From Syntrophobacteraceae bacterium (GTDB taxonomy: Bacteria > Desulfobacterota > Syntrophobacteria > Syntrophobacterales > Syntrophobacteraceae): DNA of 64,000 nt. The first letter of the stretch is position 1; each line of letters opens with the position of its first letter. Location of the stretch: contig JABUEY010000004.1 in the NCBI GenBank assembly GCA_013314815.1, forward strand, positions 1-64,000, written 5' to 3'. This document shows positions 35,754 to 45,360 of the stretch, one piece after another. Position numbers and translations under genes: made by a program. The notes beneath the pieces are model-generated. The model was not told the DNA's origin. It saw only the letters and a list, made by a program, of their open reading frames with translations, and ran no database searches.

Positions 35754-38162
35754 ATGAAATTCGGGAGGAGAGCTTTCTTACAGTTTGCTGCTGGAGCGGT
35801 GGGTGGTACCTTGCTCTCACCAATGCCATGGCGCTTGGCGGATGATACCGCCATTTGGAGCCAGAACTGGTCATGGCGCCCGTCCCCTGAACGGGGGCCG
35901 ATCACTACAGTCCCTACCGTCTGCACGCTCTGTCAGGGAGGGTGCGGAATCCAGGCCCGCCTCGTCAACGGCAACCGGGCCATCTTTCTCGAAGGAAATC
36001 CTGTCCATCCCGTCAACGCGGGAGGTATCTGTCCCCTGGGTGCGGCGGCGCTTCAGTATCTCTATGCCCCATACCGCATCGAGCAGCCCATGAAACAGAC
36101 CAGGGCACGGGGGGAAGCCGCCGGTTTCCAGCCCATATCGTGGAGTGAGGCTCTGGACGACCTGGTCAAGAGGCTGGCCCGGTTGAAGTCGGAAGGAACT
36201 CCGGGTGGCGTCGCGTGTATCACGGGCAGTCGGTGGAACAGCATGGACGACCTGTGGGCGAGGTTCTTTTCCGCATACGGATCCCCTGGCCTCTTCAAGA
36301 TGCCGTCTCATTCCGACAGCCTTCGCGCTACGGCGAAGCTGGCTTTGGGCAAGGATTCCCCCCTCGCCTTCGCCTTGGAAAACGCGTCTTATGTATTGAG
36401 CTTCGGAGCGGCGCTTGTCGAGGGATGGGGAGCTCCAGCGAGAATGCAGGCGGCGTTCATGCGATGGCAAAAGAACGGCGCGGGCAAGGGAGCTGCAAAG
36501 CTGGTTCAGGTTGAATCGCGGTGTTCCATGTCGGCTGCCAAGGCGGACCAATGGGTGCCCGTGGTCCCCGGTACGGAAGCCCTGCTCGCTCTGGGCATCG
36601 CTCACGTCATGGTCAAGGAAAACCTGTACGACGCAGACTTTGTGAGCCGGGGTGTTCTGGGTTTCGAGGACTGGACGGACATGCAGGGGAAGGTTCGGAG
36701 CGGTTTTAAGAAGATCGCTCTTTCTGCGGCGTATGCACCCGACCAGGTGGCCGCACGCACGGGAGTGGATGCGGCGAAGATTCAGGGGCTGGCCAGGGAG
36801 TTCGCTTCCACGGCCAATGCCGTCGCCGTATGGGGCGGCGGGCAGCACAATGTTCCGGGCAACATCTATCATGAAATGAGTTTCTTCGCCTTGAACGTGT
36901 TGAGGGGCAATCTAAAAAGCGGCGGCCTTGTGAGCCTGGTCCCGGATGTACCTTTTCAACCCGCCGACGATCAGACGGCCGCGTCGGCTGAAGGCGGGGC
37001 CCCGCAGGTCAAGCTCGGTTCCGTGCCGGGAACCAGGGTTCCCCTTCCCGGCAACGGCATCTATGGATTCCTCGACATTCTCACCAGGGGGATGATTCCG
37101 CCCCTGGAAGTGCTCTTCGTACATGACGCCAACCCCGCCTACAGCCTGCCCGAGAACAAGATTTTCAAGGCCGCCTTGGACAAGGTGGGGTATGTCGTTT
37201 CGATGTCGCCCTACATGGACGAAACGGCCATGACGGCTGACCTCATCCTGCCCAATCATGCCGCCTTCGAAGGGTTCGAGGATGTGGTCGGGCTTCCAGG
37301 GGTTCCCTATGCTTATTACGCCGTATCGAGGCCCATACTGAAACCGCGGAAGGACACGAAACACAGCGGAGACGTGGTCCTGCAGCTGAGTAAGGCTCTG
37401 GGCGGGAATGTGGCTGCCGCTCTTCCGTGGGCGTCCTACGAGGAATATCTCAAGAACCGGGTCAACGCGCTGGCTGCATCGAAAAGGGGCGCTGTTGCGG
37501 ATAAGAAGGACATCGATCTTTCCAGGCTGCAGAGTTCCGTGTCGGTCTCCCCGAATTTCAAGGATGGAACCGACCTGTGGAAGAAGCTGACGGGAGGCTT
37601 CTGCTGGTATGATGTGCCTGTCGATGTGAGGTCCGCGTTGGACACGGATTCCGGCAAAATTGAACTTGCCTTCCGGGCGATCCAGGGAAAAGGTTTGAAC
37701 GTGGAAGACGACCAGGTTTATCTCCCCCACTTCAAGCCCCTTCCACCGTCAGGCGACGAAAAGGAATACCCGCTTCTGCTGCTCAGCTACGGGATGCTGT
37801 CCCTGTCTTGTGAAAACCTGGCAAATCCTCCTTTCATGACCAAGACACTCTGGGATTTTGTGCTCAAGAAGAACGACCTGTTCGTGGAAGTCAACCCGTC
37901 GACGGCGGGACCGTTGGGGATGAGCGAGGGCAGCAAAGCCGTTTTGAAGACTCCTCAGGGAGAAGTGGCCGTGCGGGTTCATTTGAGCCAGGCTGCCCGG
38001 CCCGGGGCAATCTACATGCCTCAGGGGTTGGGTCACACGGCGTATGACGAATATATTCAGGGCAAGGGCGTCAATTCCAACAGTGTAGTCGAAGTTCAGG
38101 TGGACCCGATTACCGGCATGGGTACCGTCTGGGCCACGCGTGCTCAGTTGCGTCGCGCTTAA
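35754..38162 (+). CDS. qrcB: Menaquinone reductase molybdopterin-oxidoreductase-like subunit QrcB
   Basis: I take the ATG at 35754 (GAGAGGG upstream) instead of 35724, giving 802 residues. The start carries a twin-arginine signal (GRRAFLQFAAGAVGG), so the folded protein is exported. A four-Cys motif for an iron-sulfur cluster follows (CTLCQGGCG then CPLG), and the rest aligns in style with the DMSO-reductase superfamily (ASHAP-like loops, GGGQHN, final VTxAQLRRA). In Qrc this subunit is structural and electron-linking and is reported to lack molybdenum. Encoded between QrcA and QrcC. Confidence 0.92.
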   Translation: MKFGRRAFLQFAAGAVGGTLLSPMPWRLADDTAIWSQNWSWRPSPERGPITTVPTVCTLCQGGCGIQARLVNGNRAIFLEGNPVHPVNAGGICPLGAAALQYLYAPYRIEQPMKQTRARGEAAGFQPISWSEALDDLVKRLARLKSEGTPGGVACITGSRWNSMDDLWARFFSAYGSPGLFKMPSHSDSLRATAKLALGKDSPLAFALENASYVLSFGAALVEGWGAPARMQAAFMRWQKNGAGKGAAKLVQVESRCSMSAAKADQWVPVVPGTEALLALGIAHVMVKENLYDADFVSRGVLGFEDWTDMQGKVRSGFKKIALSAAYAPDQVAARTGVDAAKIQGLAREFASTANAVAVWGGGQHNVPGNIYHEMSFFALNVLRGNLKSGGLVSLVPDVPFQPADDQTAASAEGGAPQVKLGSVPGTRVPLPGNGIYGFLDILTRGMIPPLEVLFVHDANPAYSLPENKIFKAALDKVGYVVSMSPYMDETAMTADLILPNHAAFEGFEDVVGLPGVPYAYYAVSRPILKPRKDTKHSGDVVLQLSKALGGNVAAALPWASYEEYLKNRVNALAASKRGAVADKKDIDLSRLQSSVSVSPNFKDGTDLWKKLTGGFCWYDVPVDVRSALDTDSGKIELAFRAIQGKGLNVEDDQVYLPHFKPLPPSGDEKEYPLLLLSYGMLSLSCENLANPPFMTKTLWDFVLKKNDLFVEVNPSTAGPLGMSEGSKAVLKTPQGEVAVRVHLSQAARPGAIYMPQGLGHTAYDEYIQGKGVNSNSVVEVQVDPITGMGTVWATRAQLRRA

Positions 38163-38173
38163 GGGGGAAATCT

Positions 38174-38926
38174 GTGAGTGGAAATGGACATTCTCAAAGC
38201 GGCGTCAGATTCGGGATGGCGATCGATCTGGACAGGTGCACCGGGTGCATGGCATGCAGCGTGGCCTGTCAGGCCGAAAACAATGTGTCTTTCCGAGCGG
38301 ATGAATCGGACAAGTTGAGGTCCATCACCTGGCTGGAGGTGTATCATCTGCAGAACGGCAAGGAATATCCCGACTATCAGTTTACATATCTGCCCCGGCC
38401 GTGCATGCACTGTGATTCGCCTCATCATTCACCATGCACTTTTGTCTGCCCGGTGAACGCCACAACGAGGGACGAGGTCAGCGGGATCGTGAACCACATC
38501 TATCCGCGCTGCATCGGATGCAGGTATTGCATCGTGGCCTGTCCGTATCATGCCCGGGACTTCAACTGGTGGGATCCCAAGTGGCCGAAGTCCATGGAAT
38601 CCATGCTCAGCCCCGAGGTGAGCACCCGGATGCGGGGCGTGGTGGAAAAGTGCACCTTCTGCCACCACAGGCTTCTCAAGGCAAGGTCCAAGGCATACCT
38701 CGACGGGATCGATCCCAACGAGGCGACCTATGTTCCGGCATGCGCGGAGGCCTGTCCCACGAAGGCCATAACCTTTGGAAATCTGCTGGATCCTGAGAGC
38801 GAGGTGGCCAAACTTTCCAAAGACCCGCGTGCCTTCCGGATCCTGGCCAAGCTCAACACGGAGCCCAAGGTGTATTATCTCAGCAAGCACCAATGGGTCC
38901 ACAAACTTGGCGACAACAGCTTTTAG
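38174..38926 (+). CDS. qrcC: Menaquinone reductase iron-sulfur subunit QrcC
   Basis: The 250 residues form an HybA/DmsB-type ferredoxin with Cys clusters for up to four cubane centres: CTGCMACSVAC, CMHCDSPHHSPC/VCPVN, CIGCRYCIVACPY and CTFCHH with CAEACPTKA. No signal peptide is seen, so it is probably carried out with QrcB by the Tat route. The start is a GTG behind AAGGGGGAAA, 11 nt after the qrcB stop. It relays electrons to QrcD. Confidence 0.92.
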   Translation: MSGNGHSQSGVRFGMAIDLDRCTGCMACSVACQAENNVSFRADESDKLRSITWLEVYHLQNGKEYPDYQFTYLPRPCMHCDSPHHSPCTFVCPVNATTRDEVSGIVNHIYPRCIGCRYCIVACPYHARDFNWWDPKWPKSMESMLSPEVSTRMRGVVEKCTFCHHRLLKARSKAYLDGIDPNEATYVPACAEACPTKAITFGNLLDPESEVAKLSKDPRAFRILAKLNTEPKVYYLSKHQWVHKLGDNSF

Positions 38927-39014
38927 GAAACTCTTCTCCGAACGGCGATGGACGGTTGCCTGCCGCCGCTGAGGCAGTACGGTTCAAATCAAGTTTTCAC
39001 ACAAGGGGTCGAGA

Positions 39015-40262
39015 ATGGATAAGGCACTGATTCCGGAAGGAGTTAAACGATGTCCACTCCCTGCATTCGCGCTCTGGGTTCTGGTGCTGCTTGGAGTCAT
39101 CGGATGGGGTGTGTATGCCGGGATTATGGTTCTGCTCAAGGCACTCAACCTGACCGGGTTGAATGACTATTTCGGATTCGGGCTCTACATCACCGTGGAC
39201 CTGGCCATCATAGCGCTGGGGGCGGGAGCCTTTTTCTCCGGTTTTCTCTACTACGGGCTCTCTCGCTTCTTTCCCGCTCTCAAAGAACTGCACAAGATCA
39301 TCAACCTTGCCGTCATCGTCGGGTTTGTCTGCTACACCGGTGCCCTGGCGGTCCTGCTTCTCGAGATCGGGCAGCCGATCAGGGGCTGGTTCGGCTACTG
39401 GCATGCCAACGTACATTCCATGCTGACGGAAGTGATCTTCTGCATCACCTGTTATGCCATTGTTCTGGTCATCGAGTATGTACCCATTGTTCTTGAAAAC
39501 AGGAAGTTGAGTGAAATCAAGCCGCTCAGGCTCTTCGGCCACAACCTGCACGAACTCATGGCCATCTTCGCCCTGACCGGCACGTTCCTCAGCTTTTTTC
39601 ACCAGGGCTCCCTGGGCGGCGTCGCCGGCGTGCTCTTTGCCCGGCCTTTCGCATACAGGACCGGATTCTTCATCTGGCCCTGGACCTTCTTCCTGTTCAT
39701 ATTCTCGGCCATTGCCTCCGGACCGGGTTTCACCGCTTTGATCTGCAGAGCCATCGAAAAGGTCACCGGCAAGAACCTGGTAGATCGAAGTGTCTACGAA
39801 CTGATCGCAAAGATCGTCGGAGGTCTTCTCCTTTTCTACATTACCCTCAAGATCGCCGACACACTGTACTGGGCTCTCGTGCTTGCTCCCGAAGCCGGTC
39901 TGAAGTTGACCGATTTCTACTGGGGCCCCTACGGGATCTGGCTGCTGGTGACGGAAATCATCATCTGCGGAGTCATCCCGGCCATCCTGCTGCTGACACC
40001 GCAAACGCGGCAAAGCAATATCATTATGTTCAGCATGTTCTTCCTCAACTGCGTGGGCGTTTGCATCAACCGCTTCGTCATGACCGTTCAGGCCATTGCT
40101 GCACCGGTCATGCCTTTCGACAAATGGGAGATTTATGTGCCCACCGTTTACGAATGGGCTCCATGCATAGCCATGGTGGCATACTGCATCCTGATCATCT
40201 CTCTTTCCTACCGGTATCTGCCACTCTTCCCGCGGGAAAGGGAACTCAACCCCGCTCCATAG
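39015..40262 (+). CDS. qrcD: Menaquinone reductase membrane subunit QrcD (NrfD-like)
   Basis: The 415 residues have about ten membrane helices of the NrfD/PsrC type, with the paired-bundle pattern and polar residues inside helices (for example FGYWHANVHSM and NLHELMAIF). This subunit holds the menaquinone site and may move protons. AAGGGG precedes the ATG. It is last in qrcABCD and is followed within 45 nt by a strong terminator. Confidence 0.93.
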   Translation: MDKALIPEGVKRCPLPAFALWVLVLLGVIGWGVYAGIMVLLKALNLTGLNDYFGFGLYITVDLAIIALGAGAFFSGFLYYGLSRFFPALKELHKIINLAVIVGFVCYTGALAVLLLEIGQPIRGWFGYWHANVHSMLTEVIFCITCYAIVLVIEYVPIVLENRKLSEIKPLRLFGHNLHELMAIFALTGTFLSFFHQGSLGGVAGVLFARPFAYRTGFFIWPWTFFLFIFSAIASGPGFTALICRAIEKVTGKNLVDRSVYELIAKIVGGLLLFYITLKIADTLYWALVLAPEAGLKLTDFYWGPYGIWLLVTEIIICGVIPAILLLTPQTRQSNIIMFSMFFLNCVGVCINRFVMTVQAIAAPVMPFDKWEIYVPTVYEWAPCIAMVAYCILIISLSYRYLPLFPRERELNPAP

Positions 40263-40302
40263 CGGTCCGGCTACGCCGTTCGTCCAGGTCGAACCATATC
40301 CA

Positions 40303-40346
40303 TGAACCCGGCAGCAAAGAAAGACGCTCTGCCGGGTTCATTTTTT
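40303..40346 (+). terminator. Intrinsic terminator of the qrc operon
   Basis: A perfect 12-bp stem, TGAACCCGGCAG with CTGCCGGGTTCA, a 14-base loop, then TTTTTT. It lies 40 nt after the qrcD stop codon. Confidence 0.93.
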
Positions 40347-40639
40347 CTGGATCGCCTCGCAGCCCCTGTCCCCAAACATCGCGACCGACCGCCGGCTTCT
40401 CTTTCCGTCCGGCCTTAAGACACACCTGGTTTGCGCAGGAAAGCCTTCTCAATTTATCGGGGACAAGTTAGAATTGAGCATCTCCCGGAAAGGGTGATTT
40501 CATTTGACTAGCTCCATGGCGAATGTTAGCCTACCGCGCGAGGGTAAGCCCTGTTTTCCCCGGTTCTGTCACGGGGTTAAGCGGAGAGTGAAAAGCACTC
40601 TCCCCGCGGCGGGGTGCATAAGATGTCGACTCCATTTTC
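40347..40639 (+). other. Structured leader before the unknown membrane-protein pair
   Basis: Two hairpins follow each other closely: CCCCG...CGGGG (near 40558-40575) and a perfect 8-bp GGAGAGTG / CACTCTCC (40584-40604), then CCCCGCGGCGGGG. A seven-codon frame (ATG at 40623, MSTPFS) ends across the ATG of the next gene. It could be a leader RNA or attenuator. I cannot match it to a riboswitch class. Confidence 0.35.
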
Positions 40640-41443
40640 ATGATTGCGAATCATAAAATCATGCCGGATAAATTGCGTTTGATCGATCTATTCGAAGGAA
40701 AGCGGTATCAAAAGATCATCCTGGCGGTGAGCGTGATCCTTTTTCTCGTGCTGGAACTGATCATCTACCTGGGTGCAGCCAGTCAGGCAGGGCGGAAATC
40801 GCGAGTGATCGTAACCAACGCCGGAGGAGAAAAAGTCTGGGAGGCTCAAGGCAGCACGCTGACCAGTTACGAGAAGATGTTGTTCGAGAATACGCATGGT
40901 CCACTGAGGGACTACACGATCAAGCTCGAATCCGAACAACTGCCTTTCCCTTTCAGAGCGTGGATGACCGCGGCAGTCGGAATACCCGTAGGCCTGATCC
41001 TGCTGACGGCGTTCCTCATTCGGGTTTACCTGGCACTCCTCTACGGCGATGAAAAAGCCGGCGGGCGGGAAGCGGCCGATTCCGCCGATTCTGCGGGCCG
41101 GTTCGGGCTGCTCCACCGGGCCTTCGATCGCGTGTCCGTTTTTCACATCGGGTTTGCTGTTCTCGTGGCGGTATTGCTGTTGTGGATGGTACCCAATTTC
41201 ATCGAAGACTTCACAAAGTTGTTTGCGGCGGCGATCCGGGAATACAGATGGTTCTTCCTTGGTGCGGCCCTGTTTTTCGGTCTGCTGATCTCATGGATCA
41301 TCTATCTGAGATACAAACTGTCCAAGCAGATGCTCGAAAATCAATTCAACCTGGAGAAATACAGGCTGGATAAACAGTTGCTGATCGAAAGCGAGTCCCG
41401 TCGGCTTCTGCCTGACTCCGCCGGGGAAGCTCACGATCCATGA
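40640..41443 (+). CDS. Unknown four-helix membrane protein
   Basis: The 267 residues have helices at about 28-45, 110-128, 175-190 and 205-222. A periplasmic loop of about 60 residues separates the first two (TNAGGEKVWEAQ), a charged cytoplasmic loop links the middle ones, and the tail is helical and basic (coiled-coil-like, QMLENQFNLEKYRLDKQ). The start lacks a good ribosome site and overlaps a seven-codon leader frame. I do not recognise the family. A second membrane protein follows 32 nt later. The pair lies downstream of the qrc terminator and may or may not be related to it. Confidence 0.78.
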   Translation: MIANHKIMPDKLRLIDLFEGKRYQKIILAVSVILFLVLELIIYLGAASQAGRKSRVIVTNAGGEKVWEAQGSTLTSYEKMLFENTHGPLRDYTIKLESEQLPFPFRAWMTAAVGIPVGLILLTAFLIRVYLALLYGDEKAGGREAADSADSAGRFGLLHRAFDRVSVFHIGFAVLVAVLLLWMVPNFIEDFTKLFAAAIREYRWFFLGAALFFGLLISWIIYLRYKLSKQMLENQFNLEKYRLDKQLLIESESRRLLPDSAGEAHDP

Positions 41444-41475
41444 ACTGGATATCCTGTGCAGAAGGATTGTGACAT

Positions 41476-41916
41476 ATGTGGTTCAAAAGCCCGTTCAAGA
41501 AGCAGGACCGACCCAAGCCCAAGGACGACGGGAAGGCGGAGCAGTCCATCAACCAGGGGATCTTCTACCTTTACCTTATTATTGGAGTCCAGGTACTGGT
41601 CGTCTTTGGACTGCTGACGGGAATCATGTTTATCGGCAAGGTGATCGCCACACCCATGTGGGTATTTCTGTTCGCCTTTATCCTTGCGGTCAGCGGGTTT
41701 GTTTATATCTATCACAAGGCGAAGCAGCAGTTCAGGAAATTCAGGGAATCCTTTCGGGAAGCGAATGTGTCCGACAGAAACTATGAAATTAGTTTCATGG
41801 GCGGATTTCTCACCATGCGCGTGGAACAGAATCCGAACAGGCTCCTCGAAGCACCGCCTGCCGCAGGCCCCATCGTCGAGGCGGATACCATCGAGATCGG
41901 CCCGCCTCCCCGTTAA
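41476..41916 (+). CDS. Unknown two-helix membrane protein
   Basis: The 146 residues have a basic N-terminus (KSPFKKQDRPKPKDDGK), two helices at about 29-53 and 59-76, a basic linker (HKAKQQFRKFRESFREA) and a Pro-rich acidic tail. Both ends should be cytoplasmic. AAGGA stands before the ATG. The gene is convergent with nadB and overlaps its stop codon by 4 nt. No family is recognised. Confidence 0.8.
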   Translation: MWFKSPFKKQDRPKPKDDGKAEQSINQGIFYLYLIIGVQVLVVFGLLTGIMFIGKVIATPMWVFLFAFILAVSGFVYIYHKAKQQFRKFRESFREANVSDRNYEISFMGGFLTMRVEQNPNRLLEAPPAAGPIVEADTIEIGPPPR

Positions 41917-43592
41917 ACCGTGTCCACCTGCTTGATCGGAACCGTGCTGACCGCATCTTCGCCCGGATTTCTTGCCACAATGGTGTCCTTCAGCCAGTTC
42001 ACATCGTCTTTATGCGGATGGTCGAGATTGAAATGCAATCCGCGGCTCTCCTTTCTCTGGATGGCGCAGCGGATGATCAGTTCGGCGACGAGGGCGAGAT
42101 TCTGCAGTTCCACCAGGTCTCCGTGCAAGGGAATGTTCGGCATATGTTCCCTGATTTCCATGCGTATCTGCGCAATGTGATTCTTTGCCAGTGCAAGTCT
42201 CTTGTCTGTCCTGACGATTCCCACGTAGTTCCACATCAGGCGGCGTATGATGTCCCAGTTATGGGTGATGAGGACCATTTCGCTGCTCTGCGGATCGTCC
42301 ACTCTTCCTGAAGATGACAGGCGTTTCGGGATCTCCGGCAGATCCCGGCGTCGCCATCCTTCTATGCGTTCGGCGCAGGCTGTGGCGGCATTGTGAGCGA
42401 AAACCATGGCTTCAAGCAAGGAGTTGCTGGCAAGCCGGTTGGCGCCGTGGAGCCCGGTGCAGGCGCATTCACCCAGAGCAAAGAGGTTTTCGAGGCTGGA
42501 CTGTCCGGACAGGTCGGTGAGTATGCCGCCGCACATGTAGTGAGCGGCAGGAACGACGGGTATGGGGTCCTTGGTGATATCGATTCCCAGGGAAAGGCAC
42601 TTCTGGTAGATGTTCGGGAAACGCCCCACCAGGAACTCGGGATCCCTGTGGCTGATGTCCAGGAACACGCAGTCGTCGCCTGTTTTCTTCATTTCTGTAT
42701 CTATCGCCCTGGCCACAACGTCTCGATAGGCCAGATCCTTCAGGGGATGATAGTCCTGCATGAAGGCCCTCCCCCTGCGGTCGATGAGCCTGCCACCTTC
42801 TCCGCGAACGGCTTCCGAGATCAGGAAGTTTTTTGCATGAGGGTGGTAGAGGCAGGTCGGATGGAACTGGACAAATTCGAGGTTCGCCAGCTTCGCCCCC
42901 GCTCGATAGGCAATCGCCAGGCCGTCTCCCGTCGCGACATCCGGATTGCTCGTATAGAGATACACCTTGCCAGCGCCGCCCGTGCACAGAAGAACGACAT
43001 GAGCGGTGAACGTGTGGACCTCACGAGTGATCGTGTCAAGAACGTAGGCACCGCGGCAGATGTCCTGCTGATAGAGCGAGACGGATCCAGCCTTGATAGA
43101 TTGATGTTGAATCAGCAGGTCCATGACAAGGTGGTCTTCAAATATCTGAATGGCGGGGTTGGCTTCCGCCGTGGAGATCAGAACCCGCTCCACGGCCTGT
43201 CCCGTCATGTCCTGTGCGTGGAGTATACGGTTCCTGCTGTGGCCTCCTTCACGGCCAAGGTCGAACGGTGCACTCCCCGAAGTCCCCGTATTGAACGGCA
43301 CCCCGAGATCCACCAGTTCCCGGATACGGTCCGGGCCTGTCTTCACCACAAGCTCGACCACGTCCGGATGGCAGAGACCGTCTCCTGCATTCAGGGTATC
43401 CTGGATGTGCAGCTGGAAGGAATCGTCCACGCTCATGACAGATGCGATGCCGCCCTGGGCATAGTTGGTACTCGTTTCCACCTTGCTCTTCTTCGTGACG
43501 ATCGCCACGCTTCCATTTTGTGCGGCCTTGAGGGCAAAGGTCAATCCTGCGATACCGCTCCCTATGACAAGGTAATCAAATTGATAGTCCAT
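41913..43592 (-). CDS. nadB: L-aspartate oxidase NadB
   Basis: The 559 residues hold an N-terminal FAD-binding fold (VIGSGIAGL), the NadB signature TNYAQGGIAS, GREGGHSRNRILHAQDMTG, and a C-terminal helical domain of the fumarate reductase flavoprotein type. It converts L-aspartate to iminoaspartate for NAD synthesis, using fumarate or another acceptor under anaerobic conditions. nadA and nadC are not in this window. It is slightly longer than the Escherichia coli enzyme (about 540). The start has a weak ribosome site; a sigma-70-like promoter lies at 43695-43723. Confidence 0.93.
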   Translation of the reverse strand: MDYQFDYLVIGSGIAGLTFALKAAQNGSVAIVTKKSKVETSTNYAQGGIASVMSVDDSFQLHIQDTLNAGDGLCHPDVVELVVKTGPDRIRELVDLGVPFNTGTSGSAPFDLGREGGHSRNRILHAQDMTGQAVERVLISTAEANPAIQIFEDHLVMDLLIQHQSIKAGSVSLYQQDICRGAYVLDTITREVHTFTAHVVLLCTGGAGKVYLYTSNPDVATGDGLAIAYRAGAKLANLEFVQFHPTCLYHPHAKNFLISEAVRGEGGRLIDRRGRAFMQDYHPLKDLAYRDVVARAIDTEMKKTGDDCVFLDISHRDPEFLVGRFPNIYQKCLSLGIDITKDPIPVVPAAHYMCGGILTDLSGQSSLENLFALGECACTGLHGANRLASNSLLEAMVFAHNAATACAERIEGWRRRDLPEIPKRLSSSGRVDDPQSSEMVLITHNWDIIRRLMWNYVGIVRTDKRLALAKNHIAQIRMEIREHMPNIPLHGDLVELQNLALVAELIIRCAIQRKESRGLHFNLDHPHKDDVNWLKDTIVARNPGEDAVSTVPIKQVDTV

Positions 43593-43694
43593 GGCGTATA
43601 CCCGCAGAAAAAAACCGGCGGAGTGCCGAAGTGTTCGTTATCGGTTATATTGCAAACGGCTCCGATGTCTTCAGCAAAGCAATTGACATAAAGT

Positions 43695-43723
43695 ACTCTA
43701 TTCGATAACTACATCCTTGTAAA
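43695..43723 (-). promoter_or_regulatory. Sigma-70-like promoter of nadB
   Basis: Minus strand: TTTACA, 17 bases, TAGAGT. Five of six and four of six matches to consensus with ideal spacing, about 100 nt ahead of the nadB ATG. Confidence 0.45.
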
Positions 43724-43753
43724 GGTTTCCATCTCCCGCAGGATTGCCGGGAG

Positions 43754-44482
43754 ATGAGTTCACCGAGGAAATTTTCCGCCAATGCGGCAATGAGGAATGG
43801 AGTTTTGGATTCTATGCACCTGGATAACAGGCAGGGCTCGCTTTGCAGCTTCCTGCAAGTCATCGTCTTCGATTGTGACGGTGTGCTTTTCGATTCAAAA
43901 GAAGCAAACCATCTCTTCTACAATCACATCCTGGCTTACGTCGATCAACCACCCGTCCGTCCCGACCAGCGGGAATACATCCACATGCACCCTGTGCGCG
44001 AGTCCCTCGGGTTTCTTCTGGGGGACGGCCCCTGTTTCGAGCGGGCATGGGCCTATGCACAGCAGATCGATTTCAGTGAGTTCAATACTCACCTCCGTTG
44101 CGAACCCGGGCTCGTCGAAACCCTGGAAAGGATAAAGGTCACTTTCAAGACAGCACTGGCCACCAATCGCACTGTTTCCACTCACGAACTTCTGCGGCAC
44201 TATCATCTGGACAAGTACTTCGACCTGGTCGTTTCCGCATCCGATGTCCAATTTCCCAAGCCTCACCCCGAAACCATGGAACGAATCCTGACTTCCTTCG
44301 ATGTCTCGGCAGCGGAAGTTCTCTTTATTGGAGATTCGACCGTGGACGAGGCACTCGCCAAGGCAACAGGCGTGATTTTTGCCGCTTACAAGAACCCGAA
44401 ACTCAAGGCACATCTCCATATCGATCACTTCCATCAACTGGGCGCACTCCTTTCTGCACCGCGGAACTGTCGAACAGGATGA
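43754..44482 (+). CDS. HAD-superfamily phosphatase (phosphoglycolate phosphatase-like)
   Basis: Up to 242 residues, with DCDGVLFDSKE (nucleophile and acid Asp), ATNR (motif II), KPHPE (motif III Lys) and GDSTVDEALA (motif IV). The insert between motifs I and II is a small helical cap. It would hydrolyse a phosphate ester such as phosphoglycolate or a sugar phosphate. The start is unclear: 43754, 43790 and 43814 are all ATG, and only the last has GGAG at workable distance. The end overlaps the next gene (ATGA), so the two are translationally coupled. Confidence 0.88.
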   Translation: MSSPRKFSANAAMRNGVLDSMHLDNRQGSLCSFLQVIVFDCDGVLFDSKEANHLFYNHILAYVDQPPVRPDQREYIHMHPVRESLGFLLGDGPCFERAWAYAQQIDFSEFNTHLRCEPGLVETLERIKVTFKTALATNRTVSTHELLRHYHLDKYFDLVVSASDVQFPKPHPETMERILTSFDVSAAEVLFIGDSTVDEALAKATGVIFAAYKNPKLKAHLHIDHFHQLGALLSAPRNCRTG

Positions 44483-45264
44483 AGGAAACATTCCGGAGCC
44501 GTCGCCAGGACAGCCTCGTTTCGAAGGAAGAAGAGGATGGCTCCGTCTCCAGGCTGGTGCTGCTCGGGACTGTACATCACGATCCCAAAGGATATCGAAG
44601 GATTGACCGGTTCCTGTGTGCCTTTCGGCCGGACCTGATACTTGTGGAGCTGAGCCCTTTCGGCTTTCTTTTCCGCAAAAGGTCTGGAAAGAATCTTCGC
44701 CGCTCGCTCCTTTCCAATCTCAGGACCGCAGCACTCCGTTCAAAGATCGAATGGAAGCAGGCACTCAAACATCCGCGTATCGCCGCTCTGCACAGGCAGA
44801 TCTCTCTGCCCTTTGAATACCGTGCAGCAGGGGAGTATGCGGTGCGTTTCGGTGTCCCGCTGTTCCTCGCCGATCATTCCAGGTTCAGTTGCCGTTCCAT
44901 CGCCTCCTGGCCCGAGATGCTCACGGTCGAAAACCTGGAAATACTGCTCTCCCTTCCGACCGCATACCCTTCATCCGATAGCCTTTACAGGGAAGCAGCC
45001 CGCCGCATTCGGGAAGATGTCTCTCTCCCTTCCGCATGCCGCCCCACAGCCGCATGCTCCATCGACCGCCGCAGGTGGAAAATGCGGGAAACCTTCCTGG
45101 CCGGGAAGATCCTCGATGTTCTCCACGATTTTCAGCCCGCATCACCTCTGCACATCTGCGGCTGGAGGCATATGATGTCACGAGGTGACATACCGACGGT
45201 GAGAGAGATTTTGGGCATCCATTTGAACCGCTGCATCCTGCTGGACGAGGCCGACCGCACCTGA
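44479..45264 (+). CDS. TraB/PrgY-like domain protein, coupled to the HAD gene
   Basis: I take the ATG at 44479, which overlaps the HAD stop codon (ATGA), giving 261 residues. The first part (VLLGTVHHDPKGYRRIDRF, then RPDLILVELSPF) resembles the TraB/PrgY/GumN fold. The usual second signature, an AAG-type Glu/His block, is hard to place, and the middle is rich in Arg and Ser. Biochemical function of the family is uncertain; some members are proposed to be metal-dependent peptidases. No membrane segment or signal. Confidence 0.7.
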   Translation: MKETFRSRRQDSLVSKEEEDGSVSRLVLLGTVHHDPKGYRRIDRFLCAFRPDLILVELSPFGFLFRKRSGKNLRRSLLSNLRTAALRSKIEWKQALKHPRIAALHRQISLPFEYRAAGEYAVRFGVPLFLADHSRFSCRSIASWPEMLTVENLEILLSLPTAYPSSDSLYREAARRIREDVSLPSACRPTAACSIDRRRWKMRETFLAGKILDVLHDFQPASPLHICGWRHMMSRGDIPTVREILGIHLNRCILLDEADRT

Positions 45265-45360
45265 CCCGTTTGCTCGCATCACCTGTGGGATCCATCTCCT
45301 GTTTGCTTTTCCATGGAAAACATGGTAGGAAATGCTTACAGGAAACGGTTCACAAGAAAG

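Noticed and set aside
35754-38162. Catalytic formate dehydrogenase or nitrate reductase
   Set aside because: The gene order (multiheme cytochrome, this subunit, four-cluster ferredoxin, NrfD-like) is that of Qrc, and the stand-alone motifs do not show a selenocysteine or typical catalytic Cys.
40500-40639. Cobalamin or c-di-GMP riboswitch
   Set aside because: The diagnostic cores of these classes are absent; only generic hairpins are seen.
42393-43691. 432-codon frame antisense to nadB
   Set aside because: nadB shows all family motifs on the other strand; the antisense frame has none.
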